Source: Anthopleura xanthogrammica
Lineage: Eukaryota; Cnidaria; Anthozoa; Actiniaria; Actiniidae
NCBI GenBank assembly: GCA_964019055.1
Contig: OZ025216.1
Span: forward strand, 3,098,501 to 3,162,500
Direction: 5' to 3'
Length of the DNA: 64,000 nt
Positions 34,301 to 53,340 of the stretch are shown in pieces. The first letter of the stretch is position 1, and the number at the start of each line of letters is the position of its first letter. The notes under the pieces were generated by a model. The model worked only from the letters and a program-made list of their open reading frames with translations, had not been told where the DNA came from and ran no database searches. The position numbers were made by a program, and so were the translations under genes.

Positions 34301-36028
34301 TTTTGGTCATTTTAGGGTAAAAAGCATGGGCTATAGCCCATGGTTTTCATCGATTTTGGACCATTTTCACACCTTTTTAAAAAATATGAATTATATTTTA
34401 AGGATTGAAAATACGTCATTTTTGGTCATTTTAGGGTAAAAAGCATGGGCTATAGCCCATAGTTTTGCTGGATTTTGGACCATTTTCACACCTTTTTAGA
34501 AAATATGAATTATATTTTAAGAATTGAAAATACGTCATTTTTGGTCATTTTGGGGGAAAAAGCATGGGCTATAGCCCATGGTTTTTATCGATTTTGGACC
34601 ATTTTCACACCTTTTTAAAAAATATGAATGATATTTTAAGGATTGAAAATACGTCATTTTTGGTCATTTTGGGGTAAAAAGCATGGGCTATAGCCCATAG
34701 TTTTGCTGGATTTTGGACCATTTTCACACCTTTTTAGAAATTATGCACTATTAATGAAGCATGCAAAATAGGTGATTTTTGGTCATTTTGGGGCAAAAAC
34801 CATGGGCTATAGCCTATGGTTTTTTTCGATTTTGGACCATTTTCACACTCTTTTAAAAAATATGAATTATATATCAAGGATTGAAAAAACGTCATTTTTG
34901 GTCATTTTGGGGTAAAAAGCATGGGCTATAGCCTATGGTTTTCATCGATTTTGGACCATTTTCACATCTTTTTAAAAAATATGAATTATATTTTAAGGAT
35001 TGAAAATACGTCATTTTTGGTCATTTTAGGGTAAAAAGCATGGGCTATAGCCCATGGTTTTCATCGATTTTGGACCATTTTCACACCTTTTTAGAAAATA
35101 TGCATTATATATCAAGGATTGAAAATACGTCATTTTTGGTCATTTTGGGGCAAAAAGCATGGGCTATAGCCCATGGTTTTTATCGATTTTGGACCATTTT
35201 CACACCTTTTTAAAAAATATGAATTATATATCAAGGATTGAAAATACGTCATTTTTGGCCATTTTGGGGCAAAAAGCATGGGCTATAGCCCATGGTTTTC
35301 ATCGATATTGGACCATTTTCACACCTTTTTAGAAAATATGCATTATATATCAAGGATTGAAAATACGTCATTTTTGGTCATTTTGGGGCAAAAAGCATGG
35401 GCTATAGCCCATGGTTTTTATCGATTTTGGACCATTTTCACACCTTTTTAGAAAATATGAATTATATATCAAGGATTGAAAATACGTCATTTTTGGTCAT
35501 TTTGGGGCAAAAAGCATGGGCTATAGCCTATGGTTTTTATCGATTTTAGACCATTTTCACACCTTCTTAGAAAATATGCATTATGTATCAAGGATTGAAA
35601 ATACGTCATTTTTGGTCATTTTGGGGTAAAAAGCATGGGCTATAGCTTATGCTTTTTATCGATTTTGGACCATTTTCACACCTTTTTAGAAAATATGCAT
35701 TATGTATCAAGGATTGAAAATACGTCATTTTTGGTCATTTTAGGGTAAAAAGCATGGGCTATAGCCCATGGTTTTCATCGATATTGGACCATTTTCACAC
35801 CTTTTTAAAAAATATGAATTATATTTTAAGGATTGAAAATACGTCATTTTTGGTCATTTTAGGGTAAAAAGCATGGGCTATAGCCCATGGTTTTCATCGA
35901 TATTGGACCATTTTCACACCTGTTTAAAAAATATGCATTATATTTTAAGGATTGAAAATACGTCATTTTTGGCCATTTTGGGGCAAAAAGCATGGACTAT
36001 AGCCTATGGTGTTTATCGATTTTGGACC
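22366..36028. repeat. 119-bp satellite DNA array, about 115 monomers
   Basis: Tandem repeat with a 119-bp period measured directly (for example ACGTCATTTTTGG at 22981 and again at 23100). A typical monomer reads TACGTCATTTTTGGTCATTT, then GGGGCAAAAAGC, ATGGGCTATAGCCCATGG, TTTTTATCGATTTTGGACC, ATTTTCACACC, TTTTTAAAAAATATGAATTA, and TTTTAAGGATTGAAAA. Each holds a 12-20 bp palindrome centred on CTATAG. At 22649-22678 the palindrome is perfect over 30 bp. Monomer variants (CCCATGG, CCTATGG, CTTATGG, CCCATAG right arms; a GCACTATTAATGAAGCATGC variant) recur in ordered blocks. No ORF of useful length, no unique sequence and no transposon was seen inside. The array fills most of the gap between the two convergent genes. 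A centromeric, heterochromatic or transposon-internal origin cannot be decided from sequence alone. Confidence 0.97.
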
Positions 36029-36519
36029 TTCCAATTTATCCAATCCATGTCGTGCACATTCTTGTTCTGATACACTCATCCAATCCATGTCGTGTACATT
36101 CTTATTCATGTATGCCCATCCAATCCATCTCGTGCACATTCTTATTCCTGTATTCCCATCCAATCCATCTCGTGCAGATTCTTATTCCTGTATTCCCATC
36201 CAATCCATCTCGTGCACATTCTTATTCATGTATGCCCATCCAATCCATCTCCTGCACATTCTTATTCCTGTATGCCCATCCAATCCATCTCGTGCAAATT
36301 CTTATTCGTATTCCCCTATCCAATCCATCTCGTGCACATTCTTATTCCTGTATGCCCATCCAATCCATCTCGTGTACATTCCTATTCCCTCATCCAATCT
36401 ATCTCGTGCACATTCTTATTCCTGTATGCCCATTCAATCCATCTCGTGTACATTCCTATTCCTGTACGCCCATCCAATACATTGCGTGTACATTCTTATT
36501 CTGACACACCCATCCAATT
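36029..36519. repeat. 40-bp minisatellite, about 12 copies
   Basis: The unit CTTATTCCTGTATGCCCATC plus CAATCCATCTCGTGCACATT repeats about 12 times with small changes; one unit near 36380 is shortened. It begins at the base after the last satellite monomer. Three overlapping open frames of 147-177 codons cross it because 40 is not a multiple of 3 and the unit lacks stops; they are not genes. Confidence 0.93.
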
Positions 36520-36670
36520 GGGCAGGGGAACATAAATAATTAATGCTTGGGATAACCAAGACAAGTATGGGATCTTCCCCAGTTCCCCGAGTGTCCCTTT
36601 TTTTTTTTTTAGGTGAAAAAGCACAAGCTGTTGGGTTTTAGTACATTGAGTCCCCCTCCCCCTCCCATGC

Positions 36671-36763
36671 AGCGCTTTCCAATCACACGTGCGAATCGCC
36701 GTTGCGACAAAATAAGGTTTTGGTGGACTTCAATCAAAGTTTTTCCATAGCATTGTCGGAAAA
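36671..36763 (-). repeat. Dispersed repeat shared with 59938-60030
   Basis: Its reverse complement matches 59938-60030 at roughly 90% by eye: TTTTCCGACAATG, ACTTTGATTGA, TTTTGTCGCAACGGC, GTGTGATTGG, AAGCGCT. Flanking GATATCGTACAATTTCC at about 36850 also has a counterpart near 59915. It is part of an unidentified dispersed element. Confidence 0.6.
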
Positions 36764-37294
36764 CACGTCCTCAAGGGCACGTGCCACGTGGAATGTTGTG
36801 GAAACGCCTTGACGTCAACTAAAACCAACTTCGTCTCGACAGGAAATTGTACGATATCGCGCGTCTGATTGGGACGCGCTATAAAATGTGCTCCCTCATC
36901 CCTGTCCCACCTTATTATATGGGACTACCCCACCGACCGTAGCTGTTCAAGTCAATTTAAACAACACCACCAATGTGAAGAACCTGTTTATTTATCAACA
37001 GTCACTACCATCTTTTACAAAACTAATATTCCAATGGTATACCTGCACTATATAAGGTCTATAAGAAGGACAATTTATTTATACAAATCAATTAATCACA
37101 CAGAGATATCTTTTCTATCTGCTGCTGGCAGATAGGCCACTCGCTTGCGAGTCACTCAAGACAATTTAAGCATATTGTACCCTTGGGAACTCTACAATAG
37201 TCTGTGCATAGAAGTGCAATGAGAAGGGGCTTGGCTTTGGGAATCACAAGGGAATTGGAAAAACATTCCATACCCCGAGTCCAACCCCATTCTC

Positions 37295-37428
37295 TAGACC
37301 CCTTGCATGTGACGTCAAAGCAGCTCAATTTGGAAGACAAAATAAAAGAATTTCAATCTCCTGAGAGTTGGAACCTATTGTTGTGTCCTCCAAATTGAGC
37401 TGCATTCCGACGTGCTGCAAGGGGTCTA
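37295..37428. mobile_element. MITE-A copy 4
   Basis: Almost identical to copy 1: TAGACCCCTTGCATG left, GCTGCAAGGGGTCTA right, intact TGACGTCA at 37310-37317. It lies in the intergenic region after the minisatellite. Confidence 0.75.
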
Positions 37429-37961
37429 TTTCTTCTGCGTATCACTATCCATGCTACTAATGCCAATCACACATTATTAATATGTATTAATACTACATTA
37501 GGTGAATTCTGTTACTACACAATTTACTTTAATTATCACTATTGTTTGTTGTGTGGAAAGAATTCTAAGGTCTTCCCTAGAATCAAATAATAAAATTATC
37601 TACAATTGGATCAACAAAAATTAATTGAATAATTTCATGAAAACATTGCAATGTATCCAAAAATATTGAATTGAATGTCATTATTAAAGAGATCCAAGGA
37701 GTGAAAGCACCTAAAAATGCTACCCTTGCAGCCCTGTTTGCCAAGAGCCATGTAACATAATGCTAGGATCTCTTCTTCACAATTTGTCAAATGTGGATAC
37801 AATTTTCATGAAATTCTAGACAACTGTTAAAAATTCACAGTTAACATTAGTTATTGAAACTTTTCCCCCTGAATTTTACATTCATAAACTTATCTACAAT
37901 TGGTTTTACACCCATAGGAAAGATATTGTATCATTCCAGAAAAGATTTCAAGGAATTTACC

Positions 37962-38138
37962 ATTCCCCTCTATTACATCTTCATACCACTACCACCAGAA
38001 TCCTTTTTGAATTCTTTTTCAGATTTAAATTTTTGAACTCCTTTTGGGAGTTGCAAGATAATGGTGTTAATTAGTTCAACAAAAGGAACTACAAAAAGGA
38101 TTCTAGTAGTAGTGGTATCAAGCGTAATAGGGGGAATC
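37962..38138. mobile_element. Foldback element (ATTCCCCTCTATTAC ends)
   Basis: ATTCCCCTCTATTAC at the left is mirrored by GTAATAGGGGGAAT at the right. Inner ATACCACTACCACCAGAATCC and its near-complement near 38095-38120 are also inverted. Intergenic. Confidence 0.6.
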
Positions 38139-38289
38139 AAGAATTAGTGCATGCCGAGATTCTTTCTAAAGATAATTAATCTACATTACAGTATATAAGT
38201 TCTAATTTGTAATTAACAATATGGAATTGAGCTACATACAGTATGGCTGAACATCTGTTCTCATATCATAGTACTTTGTATGTAATACA

Positions 38290-38457
38290 CCCATTTTCAT
38301 AATTATGCCACCCAGATGACTAGTTATATTTCAAGTCGACTGGGCTTTTAGTTTCAGTAAATTAAATTCTCAACAGTCCGAGCAAGTAAATTTTTGATCG
38401 ACGGTGGCCAAAAACCCTGACATCTTGAGCTGTGTTTGTGATGTAATTATAAAAATC
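38290..38457. mobile_element. Dispersed element F copy 1
   Basis: CCCATTTTCATAATTATGCC, GACTAGTTATATTTCAAGTC, GTAAATTTTTGATCGACGG, ending TAATTATAAAAATC. Co-linear with 46610-46783. Its end TAATTATGAAAATGGG (seen in copy 2) is inverted to the start, so it is MITE-like. Confidence 0.6.
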
Positions 38458-38576
38458 AAGTTTTACATACAAATGAACAGCCAATAGCTGTAGAAACTGT
38501 AACTGTGTTGACATTCCATCTGAAACCACTCTACAAAGTTAACCAATCATGATGTAATAAAAAGTGAAAATATTTT

Positions 38577-38582
38577 TTATTC
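38577..38582 (-). terminator. AATAAA downstream of the small-gene model
   Basis: TTTATT on the plus strand is AATAAA on the minus strand, about 180 nt after the proposed stop at 38761. It counts only if the model is right. Confidence 0.35.
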
Positions 38583-38760
38583 CCATGGGTTGAGAATAAG
38601 TTGTCTGTTGAAATCTTGGCTTTGCTGCTCACTTTTCATTGGGCTCTTTTTTCATCCTACATTTTGATTGGCTAACTTTGAGAGTGGTCCCAATTGGAGT
38701 GCCGACACAGTTACAAAAAATGATGAGTGCATGTCTATGGGCATGCCACAAAATACCTAA

Positions 38761-40368
38761 CTACAATTCTATAAATGAATAATCTTTCGGAAAATAAGCA
38801 GTAACTGAAGCACTATCTTCATCTTCTAAACTACCCCTAAAAATCAACAAAGATTACAAAATAGACTTACTTTTTTAGCGATTTCAAAATCGCTTGCAAT
38901 TCAAAAATATTATGGCAGAAATTTATCCTGACTTTAGGAAAAATAGACCAGAAACTCTGACAATTTGCTCAATCTCAAGAAAAGTCAGAAGTTGACATAA
39001 ATACATTTACCGTATTCTACCCACTTACACAACAGTAACTTGCAAAAAATAAGTATGTAATGGATATGTGTGCAAACTAACAACTTAAACTTTATAAATA
39101 TAATAACAGTTTGAACTTGAAAAAGCTAAACAATAATGTCCAAGAAAACGACTAAATTGATCACTAAAGAGGCTCATTTTCATTTTTTTTAAGGAAAAAA
39201 AGATGTAAAAATTTGTTCTTTTTGAAATCTTATAAAACCAACCATCTTAACAGTGGAACTCTAGCTAGATTTTGTTATTTGAATAATTTCTTATGGTAGC
39301 AATATCCGGGCAATGAAATTTTCCTGAAGACCATTTTAGAATTCTACTTTTTTCTTGCTTACAGACACACAAAATAGACTCCTTTCATGTGACGTCAAAG
39401 CAGCTCAATTTGGAGGACAAAACAAAAGAATTTTAATCTCTAGAGAATTGGAACCTATTGCTTTGTCCTCCCTTCAAATTGAGCTGCATTTCGACGTGCT
39501 GCAAGGGGTCTATACACACAAATCTAATCACACACATTGTGACAAACAATAACACAACATGTAGACCAGTCCGACTAGCATACCTAAACAGACAACACAC
39601 AATCCAGACTTTCAAAAGTTAAAAAAAAAAAAAACCTAAAATCATTTTGTATTTTTTTCCTAGACTAAATTGCATTAGGAATCACAAAATAAGGGGGAAA
39701 TTTGTATCTCTTTTTTTAGACAATATCAATTATAAATTTACATCAAAAGATCACTAAAAAGGATCACAACTTCTTTGCCAAGATTCTACATTCTAGAGCA
39801 AGTAGAGTACTTGTAAAACTGGAATTATTATTTGCTTACTGTACATGGTGGACCTAGCGGCATGACGTAGGAGAAGAAGAGGGTTGGAAAAGCTGGTGTA
39901 ACAGCTGAATCTGCAGTCAAATATTATTTTGGCTTTAATATAATCAAAGTGAGGCTAATAGGGCAGATGGTAAATTTTGCTTTGACAACCAAAATGGCAG
40001 CAAAGTTTTTTGTCATTACATTTGACTCTAGCAAATAATTGCTACAGGTCTATATTTTCTAAGCATTTGTTAAATTTTTCTCACTTCTGATTATTGACAT
40101 GGCTTGTTAGGGGAGAAGATCAGCATTACAGCTTCCTTTCCATCTTCCCATCCCTCTTCCATTTCCTGTAGTCATATCGCAAGGGTCCATTTTAATTGTG
40201 TACTTGTGCACATTAAGTAATTCGGCGAAAATATGCCAAAGAACATTATTTATAGTGAGATTTTAGAATAGAAACAGCAATGGTTCCCATATCTATTCTG
40301 AAAGGATTAACTTAATCTATCATTCAATTCTCAATCATCTTATTAAATGTTTAACAGACTTACTTCAT
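38761..40368 (-). CDS. Candidate unrecognised small gene, 70 residues, 4 exons
   Basis: Minus-strand model: coding exons 40368-40364 (ATGAA), 39910-39840, 38931-38871, 38836-38761 (stop TAG). The donors are GTAAGT, GTAAGC and GTAAGT; the acceptors follow pyrimidine runs (CTATTTTTCCTAAAG, GTTGATTTTTAG). Phases agree, total 213 nt. The start has A at -3. An ETS site (ACCGGAAGTG on the minus strand) and a TCTTTTCC tract lie 20-80 nt upstream, and AATAAA lies about 180 nt past the stop. The product begins MKFSCYTSFSNPLLLLRHAA, a basic leader that could be a mitochondrial presequence, and ends with an acidic, aromatic tail (DEDSASVTAYFPKDYSFIEL). I do not recognise the family. Short exons and strong donors can also occur by chance in AT-rich DNA, and MITE-A copy 5 sits in intron 2. 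It could also be noncoding or a 3'UTR part of Roquin. Confidence 0.38.
39375..39512. mobile_element. MITE-A copy 5
   Basis: TAGACTCCTTTCATG left, GTGCTGCAAGGGGTCTA right, TA at both edges, intact TGACGTCA at 39390-39397. It lies inside intron 2 of the candidate small minus-strand gene. Confidence 0.75.
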
Positions 40369-40436
40369 GTTGCCAACAATATGTTCTCTTGCCAAAGAGG
40401 AGTCTGGAAAAGAGTGGTGTGAGGAGGACTGGACAC

Positions 40437-40446
40437 CACTTCCGGT
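40437..40446 (-). promoter_or_regulatory. ETS-family site ACCGGAAGTG
   Basis: The full ETS/GABP-type consensus on the minus strand, about 70 nt upstream of the ATG of the candidate small gene and about 235 nt downstream of the Roquin stop. Such sites are common in TATA-less housekeeping promoters; the role here is inferred. Confidence 0.4.
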
Positions 40447-40679
40447 TTCCCAGGCTCCGCTCAGCAAGAAAGCAGCAAGAGGAAAACTTGGTGTCACACT
40501 TCAAGACATGCATAATATCTGTTTAGAGTCATAAATTTGGACATGGTATATAATATTGTTAAAAAAACACTATCAAATATTTTGAAACAAAGAGCAGTGT
40601 AAACTAGATGCTAGATACATTATTCATAATTATTCTTAAATTCATCAATATCGAAAATACCCATATCTTGTATTCATCG

Positions 40680-48737
<8,058 letters not shown>

Positions 48738-48795
48738 CTTGGATGTCAATCTAAAAACAGTTGTCTACAACTGAAACTCTTATACCATTGGTATG
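48738..48795 (-). other. RC3H1: Roquin 5'UTR part of the start-codon exon
   Basis: TTTCTTGCAG on the minus strand is an acceptor ending at 48796, so the exon begins at 48795 with 58 nt of leader before the ATG. An in-frame TTG ACA TCC AAG precedes the ATG but lacks a start codon. Confidence 0.7.
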
Positions 48796-51700
48796 CTGCA
48801 AGAAAGAAAAAACAAACATACATGAGTAAGAATTACTCGCACCACATGCAAGTCGACCATGCATATATGTATGCCCTATCTCAGTGCCTCGTGTACGTAG
48901 AGTAACAAGACAGCCCCTTCATCTCAAAATAACTTTAGTCCACCCCACATATTCTGATACAAAATTGTCAAAGAACCTAAAATTTGATTTATTAAGGATC
49001 AAAATTTTAAAAATAATTTAAGTTTATTTTCTAATACATTATAAACCTTACTGAAATTTTAGAAAACACTGTTTGATAAATCCCAGTAACAATAATTTAC
49101 GAAGGAAAAATTTACATACGATGATGTGAAAGTGAAAACCTTCATTATATTGAAATCATCACACTATACTTTTGCTTAAAGTTATACAACAGCTTTATAC
49201 ATACAATACTGTGCATCTTGTTAAACACATTTTTAGCGAAGAAATATTTTCACTGTAACTGATCAGGAGGTTGTAGGATGACTTCATGCATCGGAACAGT
49301 ATTTCGTGCAATGAAGCCAAACTGATTAACATTAAATTAATTTTATTTTGTGCTCTCAGCAAGATATGTGTAACTCATGCATGACTTCCTGTCAGTTTTT
49401 CAGCTTGGCGATGGGCAAGCAGAAACATGACTTCCTCTTTCAATTTCTGAAGGGTTTTGAGCACACACGAATAAAAATTAAATGAAAAGAAAGACTAGCT
49501 TCACTAATAGCATAGCTATACAGATTCATCAAGAATAATTCTTTTAGAAAATATACCAGAATAGGAGTTTATATTGATAAATTTTATGAAGTGTGCTGCT
49601 ACAAATAAAGATAACATCCTTAGATAAATTTGAAAGGTTAAATCATCAAAGTAAAGGATGGATCAGACATTTGTACTGTCAAGTTTACTATTTTCATTTA
49701 TGGTTGAACATTATTTTAAGTAAAATCATTATGCATTTCAAGACAACTAGAGAATATCAATTAAAATTTTCGTCTTACCACCAAATCCAGCTCATTTGGG
49801 AAAGGTTTTTTTTCAGAAAATTTTTACTTTTTAAAAACGCATTGCTATTTTCCAAGTATATACTAGTTTTCTTGAATGCTGTCATATGAGCAAATATTTT
49901 AATTTCCTTCCAAAAGATGTTGATGAATCCAAAACTCCCCTTTACTACTGACGCATATATTTACATGTCAAGACAAAAATTTTGAATAATTTAGATAAAC
50001 TGTTCTTGCAAGTAAAGTTTTCCCTAATTAACTTTGTAATATGTACAGCAATAAGTGGCTCCTGCTGTTAAAATGGACAAACATAGAAAGCCTAGTCAGA
50101 GCAGGTCCCATTAAATACTATAATAAAATACCATTCGTTTGTCCCCATCCCTCTCGTGCCACTGCGAGACTTAATTTATGCCTCTTTGGTAAAATTATTT
50201 TTATTATACATATTATCTGTGTTGTGTACTTTGTGTACTGATTTCTATAAGACACCAATGAACAAGTTGTTGTTTCAGAATTCTCAAGCTCATTATAAAA
50301 TCTGAAGTTATCTACATTGATATATACATGTATATAAATTTGCCTATTCATATTAAAAATACAATATACTTTATTTTAATATAATATCATCTAGTTCATA
50401 AAGAGGTACTATATATTGTATACATACTATATATCTTCCTTGGGGTGTTATTACATTACTGTCAAGACATAAACCAGGCAGCAATATTCTAGTGCATGTT
50501 CTGACACACAAAATTATTTAAATCCAATTCTAGATCCTTTGAGAAGCTGACCAAAAGAAGAGTCAATTATTTTTCTTCTCACGTATTCATTTTCAAAAAT
50601 AAACCATTGAAGATGTGTTTTTTAAGGGCATCATTGATAGATGAGAATCCATTCTGAACAAAAGGTGACCTCTTGAACTGCTATATACATTGATGACTCT
50701 CTTAAAAGTACTATAAACAAAACTTAAGTAAGAATACATTTGCATATATTTGTCTTGCTCTTTCCGATTCTGGTTTCAAAACCATGTGTTAACACATTTT
50801 TATAGATTACTTCTGAAAGCAAGCTTTGTATTTGTCACAAAAAAGCTCATAGATGATGATGAAAATTTCCTAGGTGTTATTAAACAAATCAGTGGTCTGT
50901 GTATGTTTTACAAATAGTTAAGATGTCGTTACTATGCTATTATCATTACTATAATCATTACTATAATCATTGTACAGGTGTAAAATGATTTTATATCATG
51001 GTATATTGTACCCATATGATGTCATCTATGACTCATAAAAAAAGCAAAGAGATAGCATCAGAATATCATGAAAAAGAGTTTGTTGATAAATATTCAAATT
51101 GAATTCTTAATTTTCAAGTGTGGCTTTTTCCATTCTAAAAATAATCACGATCCTCAGCAAATCCAATTTACCAATAACTAAATACACATATTTGGTCAAA
51201 TAATATCACCTAGCCAGACGCTCATTCTTGTAGTAACAGTGACTTGACTATTGTTAGTTTTAAGCCTGGGTATACATCGAGTGACTCAAGCATTAAAAAT
51301 CTAGACATGCATAAATTTTAGAATATTCAAATGTCAAAATTATGAACTCAAAGTTCCCTTGGAGACCAGTTTTTCTAGCAAATATTCATTTAGTAAAACA
51401 CTATTTGAGAATACCCTAATATTTGTGGATCACTAAAATGCTAAAAAATTATGTGACAGACTCGAAAGTGAATGTTCTAAGTAGAGCTGTGACTTGAATG
51501 TTTTATGAAACATGTTCAGGCATGTCGAAGGTACTATTTACAGGCCACAGCAAAGATTTAATGGAGCCAATATCCAAATCACTCCTCCACCTACTAGAAA
51601 TAACCTCAAAATTTCCCCACTTTTCTCAACTTTCTTAATATCTTTAACAAAACTAACACATCTACAACTTTAAGGAATGTGCAAATATCATAAAATTTAT

Positions 51701-52815
51701 TTATTATTCTAGGAAATACCGATTGTAAATATTGAGTCGCATAATACGTATTTTAAGAGGCAAAGCATAGCATTAAGTTAAAGTAAATTATATATCTTCC
51801 TCTTGAATTAAGTTAAAAATAAAAGTTTTTAACATAAATGCTGAAAAAATTAATCATGTAAGCTTATATCATTTTTAAAAAATCCATAAAAGAACAGGAA
51901 TTTTTCTAGAAGAAAAAAGCATACGAGCCGTTGGGAGCGATAACCAGTGGACCCTAAAATCAAATGGTTTCTATGCTCTAACTTATAAAGTTCTTTAATC
52001 GTGACTTAAAAACTTCATTTAAGAAAACAGATGACTCTATTTAGTGTTACGTGACTCTATATCATTATGATTGTAAAATAACAGGATTTTTAGGAGAAAA
52101 TTTGGTTTGAAGTGATCGCGTGAAGTAAGCCATTTTGTTGTCCAACCAGGGCGAAAATCGAATCAAAACACAACGCTAAATATAAATTTACTATGGGATC
52201 TCAACGAGTTGTTTCACTTTAATTCTGCCAAAAAATCCCCCAACGTATTGAAAGTAAACAGCTCAATCACTGCTCGTTTTTTGGGACCTCTTGAATTGCT
52301 AGAAACAATTATTGTATGGGTAGATTTGAATTTTGGTCAAAACAAAAGACCACATTCCATTCTAGTCCTTTCTTCTTCGCAAAATTCTCTTCTATCTATA
52401 CAATAGTTCTTATTCTTTATGATACCAGCGTTAAGTATGTAAAGCAAGGTGGATTTAGCGTCCAGGGATTCAGAAATTATCCCAAGAGGGAAGGTTTGTG
52501 AAGGTATTTGATGAGAAGGTTAGCATTCTTTAGTGGACATGAGAGGTTACAAGACCATTCCGTCATCAACTTTAAAAGATTTCTTTGTCCTAGAAAATTA
52601 AATCCAAAGACTCGGAGTTCAAAGAATTGATCTCTAAAAAGCCAGATCTTAGATGTCTCAATGGGGGGAATCTCCGTGGGTTTCGGTAAAAAATAACTGG
52701 TTCCCAAAGGACAGACGTAATACAGAAGTATCGTCCTTGGATTGCAAAACTATACAGACATGAATTGAGCGAGCAAGGGTTGAACATTGTGCGCAATAAT
52801 GCTCTAACAACTCAC
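48796..52815 (-). other. Long first intron of Roquin, no gene seen
   Basis: About 4 kb of AT-rich sequence bounded by the acceptor at 48796 and a strong GTGAGT donor at 52815-52810. No conserved ORF, RNA gene, long repeat or recognisable transposon was found on either strand. Confidence 0.55.
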
Positions 52816-53200
52816 CTTAAACTTAGCTGAATGCTTATATATACACGTCTCCAGAGGTCTGACAACTTCTTGGAAACTTCGAGCTCCGAAAAAAGCAAAA
52901 ATTCCCCGGACAAACCAAGCAGCAAGAACGCGCCTGATCAAGGAAGTCGGGTCTTTCTCTCTCCTTTGCAAAAGGAATTATAAATCCAAGTCGTTCGACA
53001 CGCAAAAGATGTCGTTTTAAGTATCTTTATCACACTCCCAGTGGAAGTAGAATGCGAAGAAATGATGAAATCATTGCATGGGGTAAACAGCTTGCTTTTG
53101 TATCCCGAAAAAGTGGGAATATTTGGCCATCAGAATCGCCATTAGTTGCTGACCGAGTGCTGTTTCTGTTATAACGCCATGACCGGAAAAAGTCATGACG
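52816..53200 (-). other. RC3H1: Probable noncoding first exon of Roquin
   Basis: On the minus strand the sequence ends AAGTTTAAG followed by GTGAGTT, a near-perfect donor. The upstream exon end and transcription start are only approximate. It lacks a long ORF, consistent with 5'UTR. Confidence 0.45.
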
Positions 53201-53340
53201 TGGGATCTCCCCTCGGGTCTGACATCACCTCCATTTCTATTGGCTAACAACTAACACGTGACGGAAGAATCATCAAAACAGCTTTCCCTCAGGGGAAGCC
53301 AAAGTCAAATTTGTCACTACGATTTCATACTTTCTAGGAG
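53150..53340 (-). promoter_or_regulatory. Probable Roquin promoter region
   Basis: Upstream of the proposed first exon there is an AACACGTGACGG block with a CACGTG E-box (about 53254), GTCATGACGTGGG with a CRE half site (about 53190), ACCGGAAAAA, and a GATTTCATACTTTCT stretch. No TATA box was seen. Assigned by position and motif content only. Confidence 0.35.

Noticed and set aside
22366..36028. CRISPR-like repeat array
   Set aside because: Monomers are contiguous with no unique spacers, 119 bp long and in animal DNA; it is satellite.
35992..36539. Three overlapping ORFs of 147-177 codons
   Set aside because: They are all three frames of the 40-bp minisatellite; the repeat unit simply lacks stops.
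36850..36900. TATA box (CTATAAAATG) with CCAAT-like GATTGG as a promoter
   Set aside because: The block is a GCGCGTC inverted repeat next to a dispersed repeat that recurs at 59.9 kb, and no exon follows.
37060..37160. Two adjacent hairpins (CTATCTGC...GCAGATAG and ACTCGC...GCGAGT) as an RNA gene
   Set aside because: No match to any snRNA or histone 3' stem-loop that I know, and no promoter; possibly the end of another repeat.
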